A program made the position numbers and the translations under genes. Below are positions 41,484-52,759 of a stretch of DNA of 64,000 bases, in pieces. A model generated the notes under the pieces. The model was not told the DNA's origin. It worked only from the letters and a program-made list of their open reading frames with translations, and did no database searches. Within the stretch, counting starts at the first letter, position 1. The number at the start of each line of letters is the position of its first letter. Source of the stretch: Mycoplasmataceae bacterium (GTDB lineage Bacteria; Bacillota_I; Bacilli_A; Mycoplasmatales; Mycoplasmoidaceae); NCBI GenBank assembly GCA_031261065.1, contig JAISKD010000001.1, forward strand, positions 1 through 64,000, written 5' to 3'.

Positions 41484-41939
41484 TTAATCAACCTCGTTTT
41501 TAAATTCTTTTCTATTGTGTTCGCTTAAACAAGCACCAAAGTTACATGGAACATATTTATGAAACTTTTGGTAATCAGTAGATAAGAAGATTGTTATGTC
41601 GCTGTTGTTATATCCAATTAAAAGACGAAGTGGTAAGTTATTAACATACTGAATAATGATTGGACGGTGAATAACTTCTGGATGATCAATGATAAAATCA
41701 ATCACGTCATTTAATGGCATATCTTCAATACTAGCCTTAATTTTCTTATAAGCAGCAGATTTAGTAGCAATTAAATCATCCATTCCATATTCGGTTAATG
41801 ATAAGATATCTTTAACCTCTTGAGGTTCAAGTTTAACCTTTGTGAAATCCTTTTCAATGATCTCTACATTATTCTCTTCAAAGAATTTTTTTGCATTCTT
41901 GCAGCCCAAACAGCTAGGTGTTGTAAAAAGTTTAATCAT
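41484..41939 (-). CDS. spx: Spx/MgsR-family transcriptional regulator
   Basis: A 151-aa ArsC-fold protein with the redox CxxC at residues 10-13 (PSCLGCKNA) and the RPI motif (HRPIIIQ) near residue 92. Spx binds the RNA polymerase alpha C-terminal domain and steers the response to thiol stress. The C-terminal part, with FGACLSEHNRKEF, is longer than usual. It lies between era and the EIIB-like gene with gaps of one and zero bases, forming an era-spx-EIIB operon. Confidence 0.88.
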   Translation of the reverse strand: MIKLFTTPSCLGCKNAKKFFEENNVEIIEKDFTKVKLEPQEVKDILSLTEYGMDDLIATKSAAYKKIKASIEDMPLNDVIDFIIDHPEVIHRPIIIQYVNNLPLRLLIGYNNSDITIFLSTDYQKFHKYVPCNFGACLSEHNRKEFKNEVD

Positions 41940-41940
41940 A

Positions 41941-42837
41941 TTACTTATTTATATTAGTGTTATAACCATTTGTTTTCAAATATTTCTCATCATTTCGTCA
42001 ATCATTGTGAACTTTCACAAATAATTTGAGGTTTATTTTGGTGTCAAAGACCTTTAATAACTCAACACGTGCATTGGTTCCAATCTTCTTAATCATTGTT
42101 CCACCCTTACCAATAATGATTGGTTTTTGCGATTCTTTTTCTACAACAATCACAGCACTAATGTTAAACATATTCTTTTGTTTGTCATAGTCTTGTGACT
42201 CTACAACAACATTTGTAGCATATGGAACCTCTTGCTTCATATTCTTAATGATTTGCTCTCTAATGGTCTCAGCAATCATTAAACGGTCATTATCTGGGTT
42301 CTTTTGTACTGGTTCACCTGACGGTAAGTATTTCTTAATTAATTCTACCAACTCAATTATATTGGTATCATTCTTTGCTGAGATGGCAATACAATCAGAA
42401 TAATTAATAAGGGCTGAGACTTTTTGTTTATATAATTCAACAACTCTTTCACTTGATACATCGAATTTTGTTAATACTAAGATTACACGCTCAATGTTAA
42501 AAGATTTTAAAGAACTAATAACCATTTCATCTTCTTCATTAAGATCTCTCGTTAAATCTATTAACATGAGAGCTAAATCAGCTCTTTTGTAACTAGACTT
42601 AACTTCAGAATTAAGAAATACATCAAGTTTATTGTTTGATTTATGATAACCCGGTGTGTCCATAAATAAAATAGTTGAATTATCATCGCAATATAACGCT
42701 TCTATTTTATTTCTGGTTGTATGAGGTTTATGACTGGTAATGGATACCTTATCATTAAGTAGTTTATTAATTAATGAAGATTTTCCAACATTCGGTTTTC
42801 CCGTTACAGTAACATAACCTGTGTGATCAATACTCAT
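41941..42837 (-). CDS. era: GTPase Era
   Basis: A 298-aa GTPase for 16S rRNA maturation and 30S assembly. G1 GKPNVGKSS, G3 DTPGYH, G4 TKFD, G5 SAKN, and a C-terminal KH domain with VEKESQKPIIIGKGGTMIKKIGTNAR. UGA Trp near the C-terminus extends it past a standard-code stop by 18 residues. TATATT lies six bases before the ATG, with no Shine-Dalgarno. It is divergent from parE. Confidence 0.97.
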
Positions 42838-42843
42838 ATGTTT

Positions 42844-42849
42844 AATATA
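42844..42849 (-). promoter_or_regulatory. -10-like element before era
   Basis: TATATT on the minus strand six bases before the ATG at 42837. Confidence 0.4.
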
Positions 42850-42904
42850 AACAATTATTTAATATTTATTTATATTTATGAGCATTACTAATAATTACAA
42901 TCGT

Positions 42905-42910
42905 TATAAT
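42905..42910 (+). promoter_or_regulatory. -10 element before parE
   Basis: TATAAT exactly six bases before the ATG at 42917, no Shine-Dalgarno; leaderless start expected. Confidence 0.6.
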
Positions 42911-42913
42911 TAA

Positions 42914-44821
<1,908 letters not shown>

Positions 44822-44904
44822 ATAGCACTATTATGTAAATACACTCCCTATGGTACATAGGTGTTTGCTGTTTGTTTATAGGTATCACTCATATTTTTTA
44901 ATTG

Positions 44905-44910
44905 TATAGT
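44905..44910 (+). promoter_or_regulatory. -10-like element before the cysteine desulfidase gene
   Basis: TATAGT six bases before the ATG at 44917, no Shine-Dalgarno. Confidence 0.45.
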
Positions 44911-44916
44911 ATATAT

Positions 44917-46206
44917 ATGAATACAAAATCAGATAGTCTTCTTTCAATACTAAACACATTAATAAAACCAGCACTAGGTTGTACTGAAATTGGGATTGTT
45001 GCCTATGCATGTGGTGTATGTAGCAAATATGCAACAGGGAAAATTACTTCAGTAGATGTTAAAGTGTCTCAATACGTATTTAGAAATGTTGCATGCGTTG
45101 GTGTTCCAAATCTTGGATTTTGTGGTATTAAGACAATTGTAGCTGGTGGACTATTCGTTAAAGAACCTGAAAAGAAATTACAAATTCTTTCATCAATTAA
45201 GCAAGAAGATATTCCAGCAATAAAAAAGTTATTACCTTATATCAATGTTGAAGTCGTTAAGAATGTTGATCCAGTTTATACAAGTGTCCTTTTAAAAACT
45301 GATAAAGGTGAGGTTATCGAATCTTTAATAGAACAAATACATGATAACCTTATATATGTTAAATACAATGGCAAGGATATCAATATTTCATATCTACAAA
45401 ATAAGAAAACAATTGACGAACAAAGTAGTAATGAAAAAAAATACAAATGTAGTGACTTTTCTTTAAATGATATTTATGATTTTTCAAATAAATGTAATAG
45501 CAATGACATTGATTTTTTATTTGAAGCTGATAAATTGAATGAACTTCTTGTAGATTATGGCGAAAAAAATAATCCATCAACTTCATTAGGTAAAGTTTTT
45601 TCTAAAACAATAGATGGTAAAGAAAACTGAGAAGATAAAATACTAATTGCACTTTCTAATGCTGTTAGTACTAGAATGGCAGGTTGCCCTTTAGTTGTTG
45701 ATTCTTCAAATGGCTCTGGCGACCATGGACTAACTGTTACAATTCCTCTATACATATATAGCGAAATCTTTAAACTAGATAAGATAGAGTTATTAAGAGC
45801 TTGTGCTTTTTCTCATTTAATACTATGAAAGATAAAACAGAATATTGGAGATCTATCAGCATGGTGCGGTTCTGTGGTAGGCGCAGTAGTTGCATCTGCA
45901 GCTGGTATTGCCTATTTACAAAAATTACCACTAGCTTCAATCAACAAACTAATTAATTTTTTATTATGTAGTTTTGGTGGTATTTTATGTGATGGAGCAA
46001 AACCTAGTTGCAGCAATAAGATATTTTCTGCTTATGCTAGTGCCTTTACCATATTAAGATTGGAACACTATAACATCGATTCCATTGGTGGACAAGGAAT
46101 AATAAATGAAGATTGTTTTAAAACAATTGAAAGCTTAGGAAGAATTTCTCAAAAATCAAAAGATGTACTAGTTGATGAAATTATTAAGAACATTGAAGTA
46201 AAGTAA
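44917..46206 (+). CDS. L-cysteine desulfidase family protein (CyuA/YhaM-like)
   Basis: A 429-aa protein of the UPF0597/CdsB family, which breaks L-cysteine into pyruvate, ammonia and sulfide using an iron-sulfur cluster, related to the serine dehydratase alpha chain. Visible hallmarks are IKPALGCTEIGIVAYACG at the N-terminus, AGCPLVVDSSNGSGDHGLTVTIP in the middle, and a late SFGGILCDGAKPSCSNK, whose Cys residues could ligate the cluster. I use the ATG at 44917 instead of a TTG 15 bases upstream. Three UGA/TGG Trp. It appears monocistronic. Cysteine may serve as a carbon/sulfide source here; inference. Confidence 0.85.
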
Positions 46207-46245
46207 TGCTTCGCATAAACTTACATAGTTATAAAATAAATCTCG

Positions 46246-46267
46246 TATTTGTCTCTTATTTGTCTCT
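46246..46267 (+). repeat. Tandem 11-bp direct repeat upstream of ruvA
   Basis: TATTTGTCTCT occurs twice head to tail, in the leader region before the ruvA promoter. The 11-bp spacing equals about one helical turn, so an operator is possible. Confidence 0.6.
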
Positions 46268-46322
46268 TTTATAAGTAAAACGAGGTTCTTGTTTGCTATT
46301 ATAGTGTGTAAGGAGAAAAAAT

Positions 46323-46904
46323 ATGTATTCATATATAATTGGAAAAATAATATCAAAAAATAAAAAAACTATAACATTCGAAAATAACTACACTGGTTAT
46401 TTTGCATCAGTCGCAGAGGACGAAGAATATGAGGAAGGTAAAGTAAAGAAAATTTACTTATATAAAAATATGAGCCTCGGCAAGAACAACAAAATTAATG
46501 AAGAGCTATACGCATTTATTAGTTATGAAAAGAAGGAGTTGTTCTTGAAGTTGTTAAATGTTCAAGGAATTGGTCCTAAAACTGCAATAGCAATTTGTGG
46601 CAATGATACAACACTTGTAAATTCACTAATACAATCAAAAGACATTGACGCTTTAAGCTCTTTAAAGGGTGTCACACCAAAGGTTGCAAGAAATATGGTT
46701 GAAGATTGTGTAACAGATATTACAGCAAGTACTGCAATTGAAGCAGATAAACTAATAAAGGCATTGAGATCATTGGGCTATACACAGAGACAAGTAGAAA
46801 TCGCACTAATGAACATTAATGATAGCAATAGGAATCTTGATTTATCAGATTTAATTTCCGAATCAATTAAATACATTGCGTCACAGTCTAATGAATTGTC
46901 CTAA
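46323..46904 (+). CDS. ruvA: Holliday junction branch migration protein RuvA
   Basis: A 193-aa junction-binding subunit. It has the N-terminal OB fold (MYSYIIGKIISKNKKTITFE), the helix-hairpin-helix LNVQGIGPKTAIAI and LSSLKGVTPKVARNM, and the C-terminal RuvB-binding domain (ALRSLGYTQRQVEIAL). It contains no Trp. An AAGGAG Shine-Dalgarno precedes the ATG by seven bases, so this gene has a leader, unlike its neighbours. It overlaps ruvB by 14 bases. Confidence 0.96.
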   Translation: MYSYIIGKIISKNKKTITFENNYTGYFASVAEDEEYEEGKVKKIYLYKNMSLGKNNKINEELYAFISYEKKELFLKLLNVQGIGPKTAIAICGNDTTLVNSLIQSKDIDALSSLKGVTPKVARNMVEDCVTDITASTAIEADKLIKALRSLGYTQRQVEIALMNINDSNRNLDLSDLISESIKYIASQSNELS

Positions 46905-47844
46905 TCTACGACCCACTTGTCTTGATGAGTTTGTCGGAAAAAAAGAAATAAAGGAAAACCTAAAGATCTATATTTGTTCAGCAATCAAACGTAAGGTACC
47001 ATTGGATCATATTTTGTTGCATGGGCTACCTGGTACTGGTAAAACATCATTAGCTACCGTAATTGCTAATGAAATGAAAAGCAAACTTAAAATTGTTCAA
47101 GGCAATACATTACAACGAAACGTCGACATAATCAATCTTACATTATCATTATCTGATGGTGACACATTATTCATTGATGAAATACATGCCATAAACCCTC
47201 AGATTCAAGAACTACTGTACAGTATTATGGAAGACTTTTCTATAGACATTACTCTTGGCAAAGACTTCAACGCCAAACCCACACGAGTCTCTGTTCCGAA
47301 ATTTACTTTGATTGGTGCGACGACGCAATTAGGAAAAATCTCACAGCCATTAGAACAAAGGTTTGGTATAGTAATTAATCTGAAGGAATATGATATTGAA
47401 TCATTAATTGAATTGATACAGAAATCATGCGTTAAGTTAAAAATATCGCTCAGTAAATCTGACTGCAAAAAAATAGCACAAAATTCAAAAGGTATACCAA
47501 GAAATGCCAACAACCTTCTTAAAAGAATAATGGATTTCAAGCATTTCGATAGATCGATGACAGTCGACACAATTTTACAAAAACTCCGTATTTTTAAACA
47601 CGGTCTAACAGAAGACGATTTATTTTATCTTAACACGTTGAAGAATTCAAAAAATGCTATTGGTTTAAAAACACTGGCTCAAATAATTGGAAGTGATGAA
47701 AATACAATAGCATGTAAAACAGAACCGTTCTTATTAACAAATGGTTACATTAGCAAAACATCAGGTGGGCGCATTATAAATGATAAGGGTGTTGAGTTAT
47801 TGAAAGAAATGTTAAGTCTCGCAGATACTCCGAAAATTACTTAA
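46891..47844 (+). CDS. ruvB: Holliday junction branch migration ATPase RuvB
   Basis: A 317-aa AAA+ motor. It opens LRPTCLDEFVGKKEIKENL; Walker A is HGLPGTGKTS, Walker B LFIDEIHAI, sensor 1 LIGATTQLGKISQPLEQRF, sensor 2 GIPRNANNLLKR. A winged-helix domain follows. The ATG at 46891 gives the canonical start; a TTG 15 bases upstream is less likely. There is no Trp. Its stop codon region overlaps dinB's 3' end by eight bases. Confidence 0.96.
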   Translation: MNCPNLRPTCLDEFVGKKEIKENLKIYICSAIKRKVPLDHILLHGLPGTGKTSLATVIANEMKSKLKIVQGNTLQRNVDIINLTLSLSDGDTLFIDEIHAINPQIQELLYSIMEDFSIDITLGKDFNAKPTRVSVPKFTLIGATTQLGKISQPLEQRFGIVINLKEYDIESLIELIQKSCVKLKISLSKSDCKKIAQNSKGIPRNANNLLKRIMDFKHFDRSMTVDTILQKLRIFKHGLTEDDLFYLNTLKNSKNAIGLKTLAQIIGSDENTIACKTEPFLLTNGYISKTSGGRIINDKGVELLKEMLSLADTPKIT

Positions 47845-49012
47845 GTTTAGATTCAGCTATAAATAGGACACGTTTTTTAAACTCACGGTTAATTTTATCA
47901 ACGATTTCTACGTAATCATCTTTGGGTGTCTCTAAATCAAAGATCGAACCTTGTTCTAGATTATTCGATGTAATTAGTGACGAAACACTGATACCTATAT
48001 GTCTAATTGCGATGTCACAAAAATTGTCTTGAAATATCTGCATAACATTCTCAAAAATAACACCAAAATCATTAGTTGCATATGAAAGCGTTATGGCTTT
48101 TGAAATTGTTTTGTGAATTTCCTTTTTGATGCCTACTGATATTGTCTTGCATAACATTTGTTGTTCATCTAGCTGTGAAACGATATTTTTAGCCTCGTGG
48201 TGTAACATTTCCTTGATTTCATCATAGTCAGCAGTGTCATGCATGAACGTACGTCCACATGCAATTGATTTTGGAGGAGCATTGATATATTCTAATTGGT
48301 CATCTCCAATGCCATTAGCTTGTTGATAATAAAATAATCAATTCTTATTAAGTATTCTTTTTAATAATTCAAGATTGCTATCATTGGCAAGATCTCCAAT
48401 TGTATTAATACCATTCTTCCTTAGATTATTTACTGTACTCACACCAACCATGTACATCTCCTTGATTTCTAATGGTCAAAGCTTTTGTTTTATCTCATCT
48501 TCATATAATGTTGTTATTCCGTTAGGCTTGTTCATATCGGTAGCCATTTTTGCAAGAAATTTATTATGGGCGATGCCGATTGAACAAGTAAGGCCTAATT
48601 CATTAAATATTTTCTTTTGAATATCTTTTGCTATTTTAATCGCATCATTCCCAAGTGATATTATTGAAGTTATGTCAACGTAACATTCATCAATAGATGT
48701 TTTCTGAATATTTTTTGTGAATGACTTAGCTATTATTGATACAAACTCATTGGAAAATTTTTCATATTCACTAAAGTGTGGCGGCTGCATAACAACATTT
48801 GGACAGCGAGCAACGGCATGATATACTGGCATTGCTGCTTTAATACCAAATTTCCTTGCTGCGTAGTTAGGAGAAGATACTACGCCACGTCGAGAATAAC
48901 CACACACAATCATTGGTCGGCCTTTAAGATTAGGGTTCAACACTTCTTCGACTGACGCGAAGAAAGCATCCATATCCACATGTAGAATTGTTTTTATTAT
49001 TTGTGCAGACAT
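47837..49012 (-). CDS. dinB: Y-family DNA polymerase IV
   Basis: A 391-aa translesion polymerase. Catalytic motifs are LHVDMDAFFASVEE and SIDECYVDI; the steric/fingers region is YSRRGVVSSPNYAARKFGIKAAMP in parts. A helix-hairpin-helix and a little-finger domain follow. No clear beta-clamp motif was searched beyond the C-terminus. It is the last gene of the membrane-protein/tlyA operon and overlaps tlyA by 16 bases. In a reduced genome this retained error-prone polymerase could raise mutation rates; inference. Confidence 0.95.
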
Positions 49013-49713
49013 ATTAAATATTCAGTGTTTCCCATCTTCTTTCCTTTAATAGGAGATTCAATTATTCCATCAACAATAAAACCATTAGTGGTAGAATAAT
49101 TCTTTATTTTATCAACTGCTTTTCTGCGTAGCACCTTGCTTTTAACCAGTCCGTTTTGCACTTCCTTTTGAGATAACTCAAATTGAGGTTTTATTAAAAA
49201 AATACATTGATAATGATGATTATATTTTTTGACTAGTGCATCTATTAAAAAAGTTAATGAAATGAATGAAAGATCTGCTACAACAATCTCTGGGATGTCA
49301 TCAATACTTAGTAATGGTAAATCTTTAACATTAGTGTTTTCCAATGATATAACCTTTTTGTTTTGTCTAATGGTTTCATCTAATTGATTAGTTCCTACAT
49401 CAATTGCATATACTTTTGCACATCCGCACTCTAAACAAACTTGAGTGAATCCGCCAGTTGAAGCTCCGATATCAAAAACGATTTTATTATTTAAATCTAG
49501 CTTTCATTTTTTTATTGCATCTAACAACTTATATGCTCCACGAGAAACATAATCATCTGTGGAAGTAATTGTTATTTTTTCATCTGTAACATTGTAACTG
49601 GCTTTTGTGATGGCAATATCGTTAACCAATACTTTGCCCTCTTTTATTAAATCGTCTGCTTTAGTTCGAGACTTAACCAATTTATTCTGCGCTAAGTACA
49701 AATCTAATCTCAT
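48997..49713 (-). CDS. tlyA: TlyA-family rRNA 2'-O-methyltransferase / hemolysin A homologue
   Basis: A 238-aa protein with an N-terminal S4 RNA-binding domain (MRLDLYLAQNKLVKSRTKADDLIKEG) and an FtsJ-like methyltransferase domain: VFDIGASTGGFTQVCLECG, DVGTNQLDETIRQN, VADLSFISL, LIKPQFE. TlyA methylates 16S and 23S rRNA and affects capreomycin sensitivity; some homologues have haemolytic activity. It starts at the base after the stop of the membrane-protein gene. Confidence 0.94.
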
Positions 49714-51015
49714 TTATTTTTTACCCGCTTTATAGGTTTGAATTTGCTGAATATTAAATAATATCTCATCTATTTCTTCTGTAGAAGATACAAGATTAAA
49801 TAAAACATATAGTAGGTAGTTTTTTTGTTTTGGATCTTTAGCATATGCTTGCTCAACAAAAATAATTGACTGGTTAAGTTTAGTAAGAATTACATATGCC
49901 TGTTTTTTATTCAAGCTTCCAGAAGTAAGTCCGTTCTTAACTAGCGGTGGAAGTGTTGAAACAAATGAATAATCATCTAATGATTCTTCTTTTTGCGTAT
50001 AGAAGAAAACCCTAAATGAAGAGACAGTTGCTGGCATTGATTTAATTCCCTTCTTAACAGAACTTACTTTTGAATCCATCATATTTTTAATGAATAAACC
50101 AATAATAAGCGTTATTGTTCCGATTGGTAAGATTATTGAGATTACTAAATCTAGATTAACTCCAAAATTATTTATGAAAACACCTTTAACGATTGTGTAT
50201 GAGTTTTGGAATAACATTATTGCTATTAGATAAAATAACATGCTCTTGTCAGGTTTGAAACTATTTGCGGATTCTTTAATAGCGGCAGGTAATTTTACAC
50301 TTAATAATTTAGCAATTATTTTTTCAATAATGAAGTTCAATGTATATAGAAGCAATCAATATCCAATAACTATAAGCGTGCTTATAAAGTTAAAGAATGC
50401 GAAAACCATTGCTAGGTTTAGCACTAAATCAGCATACATTTTAACATTAAATAAGTCATAGTTTACTTGGCTATTTGGATATTTAACAGAAAGATTATAT
50501 TTATGTTCACGGTGGTGTTCTAAATACATTGTAAAGTTAATAATCACAAGCATTGCTATTCCAACTAATGCTATTAGGGCAGTGATAAATAAATATGAAT
50601 ATGCAACAGTTACATTGTTTCATCTAAGTGTTCAAGCATCAGCCGGTGTAGCAGAAGGAAGCAATGCGCCTGGCATGAAAAGCATTAAAGAGAAATCGGT
50701 CATTGGATATTTAGCTCAACTTAGCATTGTGGTGTATGCAGTTGGTAAATCATTGGTTGGATCTGAAATGACACCTGATTTTATTGCGGCTCTTATATCA
50801 TTAATATTAGTGTAATCTACACCGCCAATTGTTACAGCGGTATGAATTTCTCCATTAACATTTGCTCTTTCTTGCATTACTGCAACCAAGAAGAATAAAA
50901 GTACACCAACAAATGCACACCAAAGAATAAGCTTTACTACTTGCGCTCAATCTATATTTCTTAGTGTGTATGCAAATCCTTTTACTGGATTAATTTTCTT
51001 CATAGATAACTTCAT
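49714..51015 (-). CDS. Polytopic membrane protein of unknown function
   Basis: A 433-aa protein with about six membrane segments: one near residue 28-46, then after an extracytoplasmic-type loop (to ~130), pairs at ~150-170, ~210-245, and ~275-320. The last ~110 residues are soluble and helical. I recognise no family. It lies one base after a lipoprotein gene and immediately before tlyA, in the operon downstream of the VirB6-like protein. The ATG at 51003 is an alternative start. It could be an inner-membrane component of the same system; that is inference from operon position only. Confidence 0.75.
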
Positions 51016-51016
51016 A

Positions 51017-51721
51017 TTAAACAACTAAATGGTTGAACAGTATTATTTCTGATGTTCCTTCATTAATTATACTATCAATACTAATCATTGGCTCGGGCGT
51101 ATCAGTTGTTAAACACTGTACAAGTCCAAATATTTTATGTTCATCTGCTGTTGCACTTAATTCAAAATCTTGGTCGATAACATCGAAAGAAGCTGGTGTA
51201 ATATCTGTTGAAAAATTGAAGATCCATTGTCATGCATCGCCTTTTTTAATGCTACTGCCAATATCTTCTTTAAATTGGACTTGAAGGTAGCCGCTATATC
51301 AGATTGTTATTTTTTGTGAATTGCTGCTTAATGTATTTTTAGCTCCTATTGAACCGCAAGAGAAGAAGTGATTAACTTTATCGCCTAGAGAAAATAAGCT
51401 TTTTGTGGCAGGAAGAAATGTTTCTCCTGGAATAATTTGTAATCCCTTTTGTAGGTAGATATTTGAATAAATAAAATAGGTAATAAAATCTACAGTTTTA
51501 GCATTCGAAGCATCTTGTCCAAATAAGTAGTCCTTATATGAATCGTAAGCTCCTTGTTCATTAGACACATGAGCTGCTTCAGGCCATTTTGAACTATCTC
51601 CATATGTATTAAATAAATTATCGGCTCTTTCATTGTAACTAATGGGTTTGTCGCAAGAAGATGAAACGAATGGGATGATTATTAGGACTGGTAATGCAAA
51701 TAATGATTTATAAATTTTCAT
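51017..51721 (-). CDS. Lipoprotein of unknown function in the VirB6-like operon
   Basis: A 234-aa predicted lipoprotein with a short signal and Cys23 in PFVSSSC. The mature protein begins NERADNLFNTYGD, is mixed in secondary structure and has no motif I recognise. One UGA Trp at ~residue 141 and two more Trp (UGA then TGG) in WQW. It is one base after hemW and one base before the polytopic membrane protein. Its position recalls VirB7-like lipoproteins next to VirB6, but there is no sequence support for that. Confidence 0.72.
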
Positions 51722-51722
51722 T

Positions 51723-52754
51723 CTAAATTAATTCTATAAGCGTATTATCTAATAAATTAATATTATTACATAATAATCTATTGTTTTTTATTGTAGTATA
51801 TTTAAGCTGTTTTTTAAAATGAAGATAGGCTTTTTTATTAAGAGGAACACTTAAATCTATTCCTTCCTTTAGTCTTAGTCCCATCATAATAATTTGTAGG
51901 TACAAATCTTTTTGTGTGTATTTTGTTGTTTTTTTAGTTCATTTCTTAATGCTGCCTATGTTTTGATAATATATCTTATTTTCAAAACCGAATGCACCAA
52001 GACCTAGTCCAATTCAATCCCTAGTCTCTCAATAGGCTTTATTGTGGATAGACTCATGTTGTTTATCTATAGCTCACGATGAAACTTCATAGCGGTTTAG
52101 GGGCATATGATCAACAATATATTCCAATTGCTCTTGAACTTTGTCTTCATCCAATTTATAGTTTTGTTTATTTAAAACTGAACCTGATTTGATTTCAAGA
52201 GAATAAAAAGAGCAATGAGGTATTTTATATTTTTTAAGAAAGACAATATCTTTTTTAAGATCTGATAGGGATGTTTCATTAAAGCCGTACATAAAATCTA
52301 CGCTAATATTTTCAATATTATTAGCGCGTAAAAATTTAATCGCTTTTATAACGTCTTTTTTAGTGTGGTGTCTATTATATTTGCTTAGTATCTTGTTATT
52401 AACAGTTTGGACGCCTAATGATATTCTGTTAACTCCATGTGTCTTTAGAATTGCAGACTGATTTTGTGTGACAAATTCAGGGTTGCATTCAATTGTGAAT
52501 TCACAATTCTTACCTTGCAGCTTAGAGAGAGTAGACAATAGTGAAGAAAGGGTTTGATCATCCAAATAGTTCGGAGTTCCTCCTCCTATATATATTGATT
52601 CAAATTTACAATCTTTATACTTCTTATTAATTTCAGAAATGATTTTAGTTGTATACTCGTTAATATCTTTCTTATTGCAAACAAATCTCTTGAAATCGCA
52701 GTATGTGCATATCGATTTACAAAATGGTATATGTATATATAAATGTTTAGGCAT
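51723..52754 (-). CDS. hemW: HemW-like radical SAM protein
   Basis: A 343-aa radical SAM enzyme. The cluster motif CKSICTYCDF near the N-terminus ends in Phe, as in HemW haem chaperones, rather than the Cys of HemN coproporphyrinogen oxidases. SAM-binding FESIYIGGGTPNYL, ECNPE, and RISLGVQTVNNKILSKYNR are typical. It is slightly shorter than average HemW (~375). No haem pathway is expected in mycoplasmas, so the real substrate is unclear. It begins five bases after the VirB6-like gene's stop. Confidence 0.88.
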
Positions 52755-52759
52755 TTATA

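Noticed and set aside
44838-44875. Terminator after parE
   Set aside because: The CCTATG/CATAGG stem is short, the flanking pairs are bulged and the T tract is interrupted; too weak to list.
51723-52754. Oxygen-independent coproporphyrinogen oxidase HemN
   Set aside because: The residue after the CxxxCxxC motif pattern is Phe (CDF) as in HemW, not the fourth Cys of HemN.
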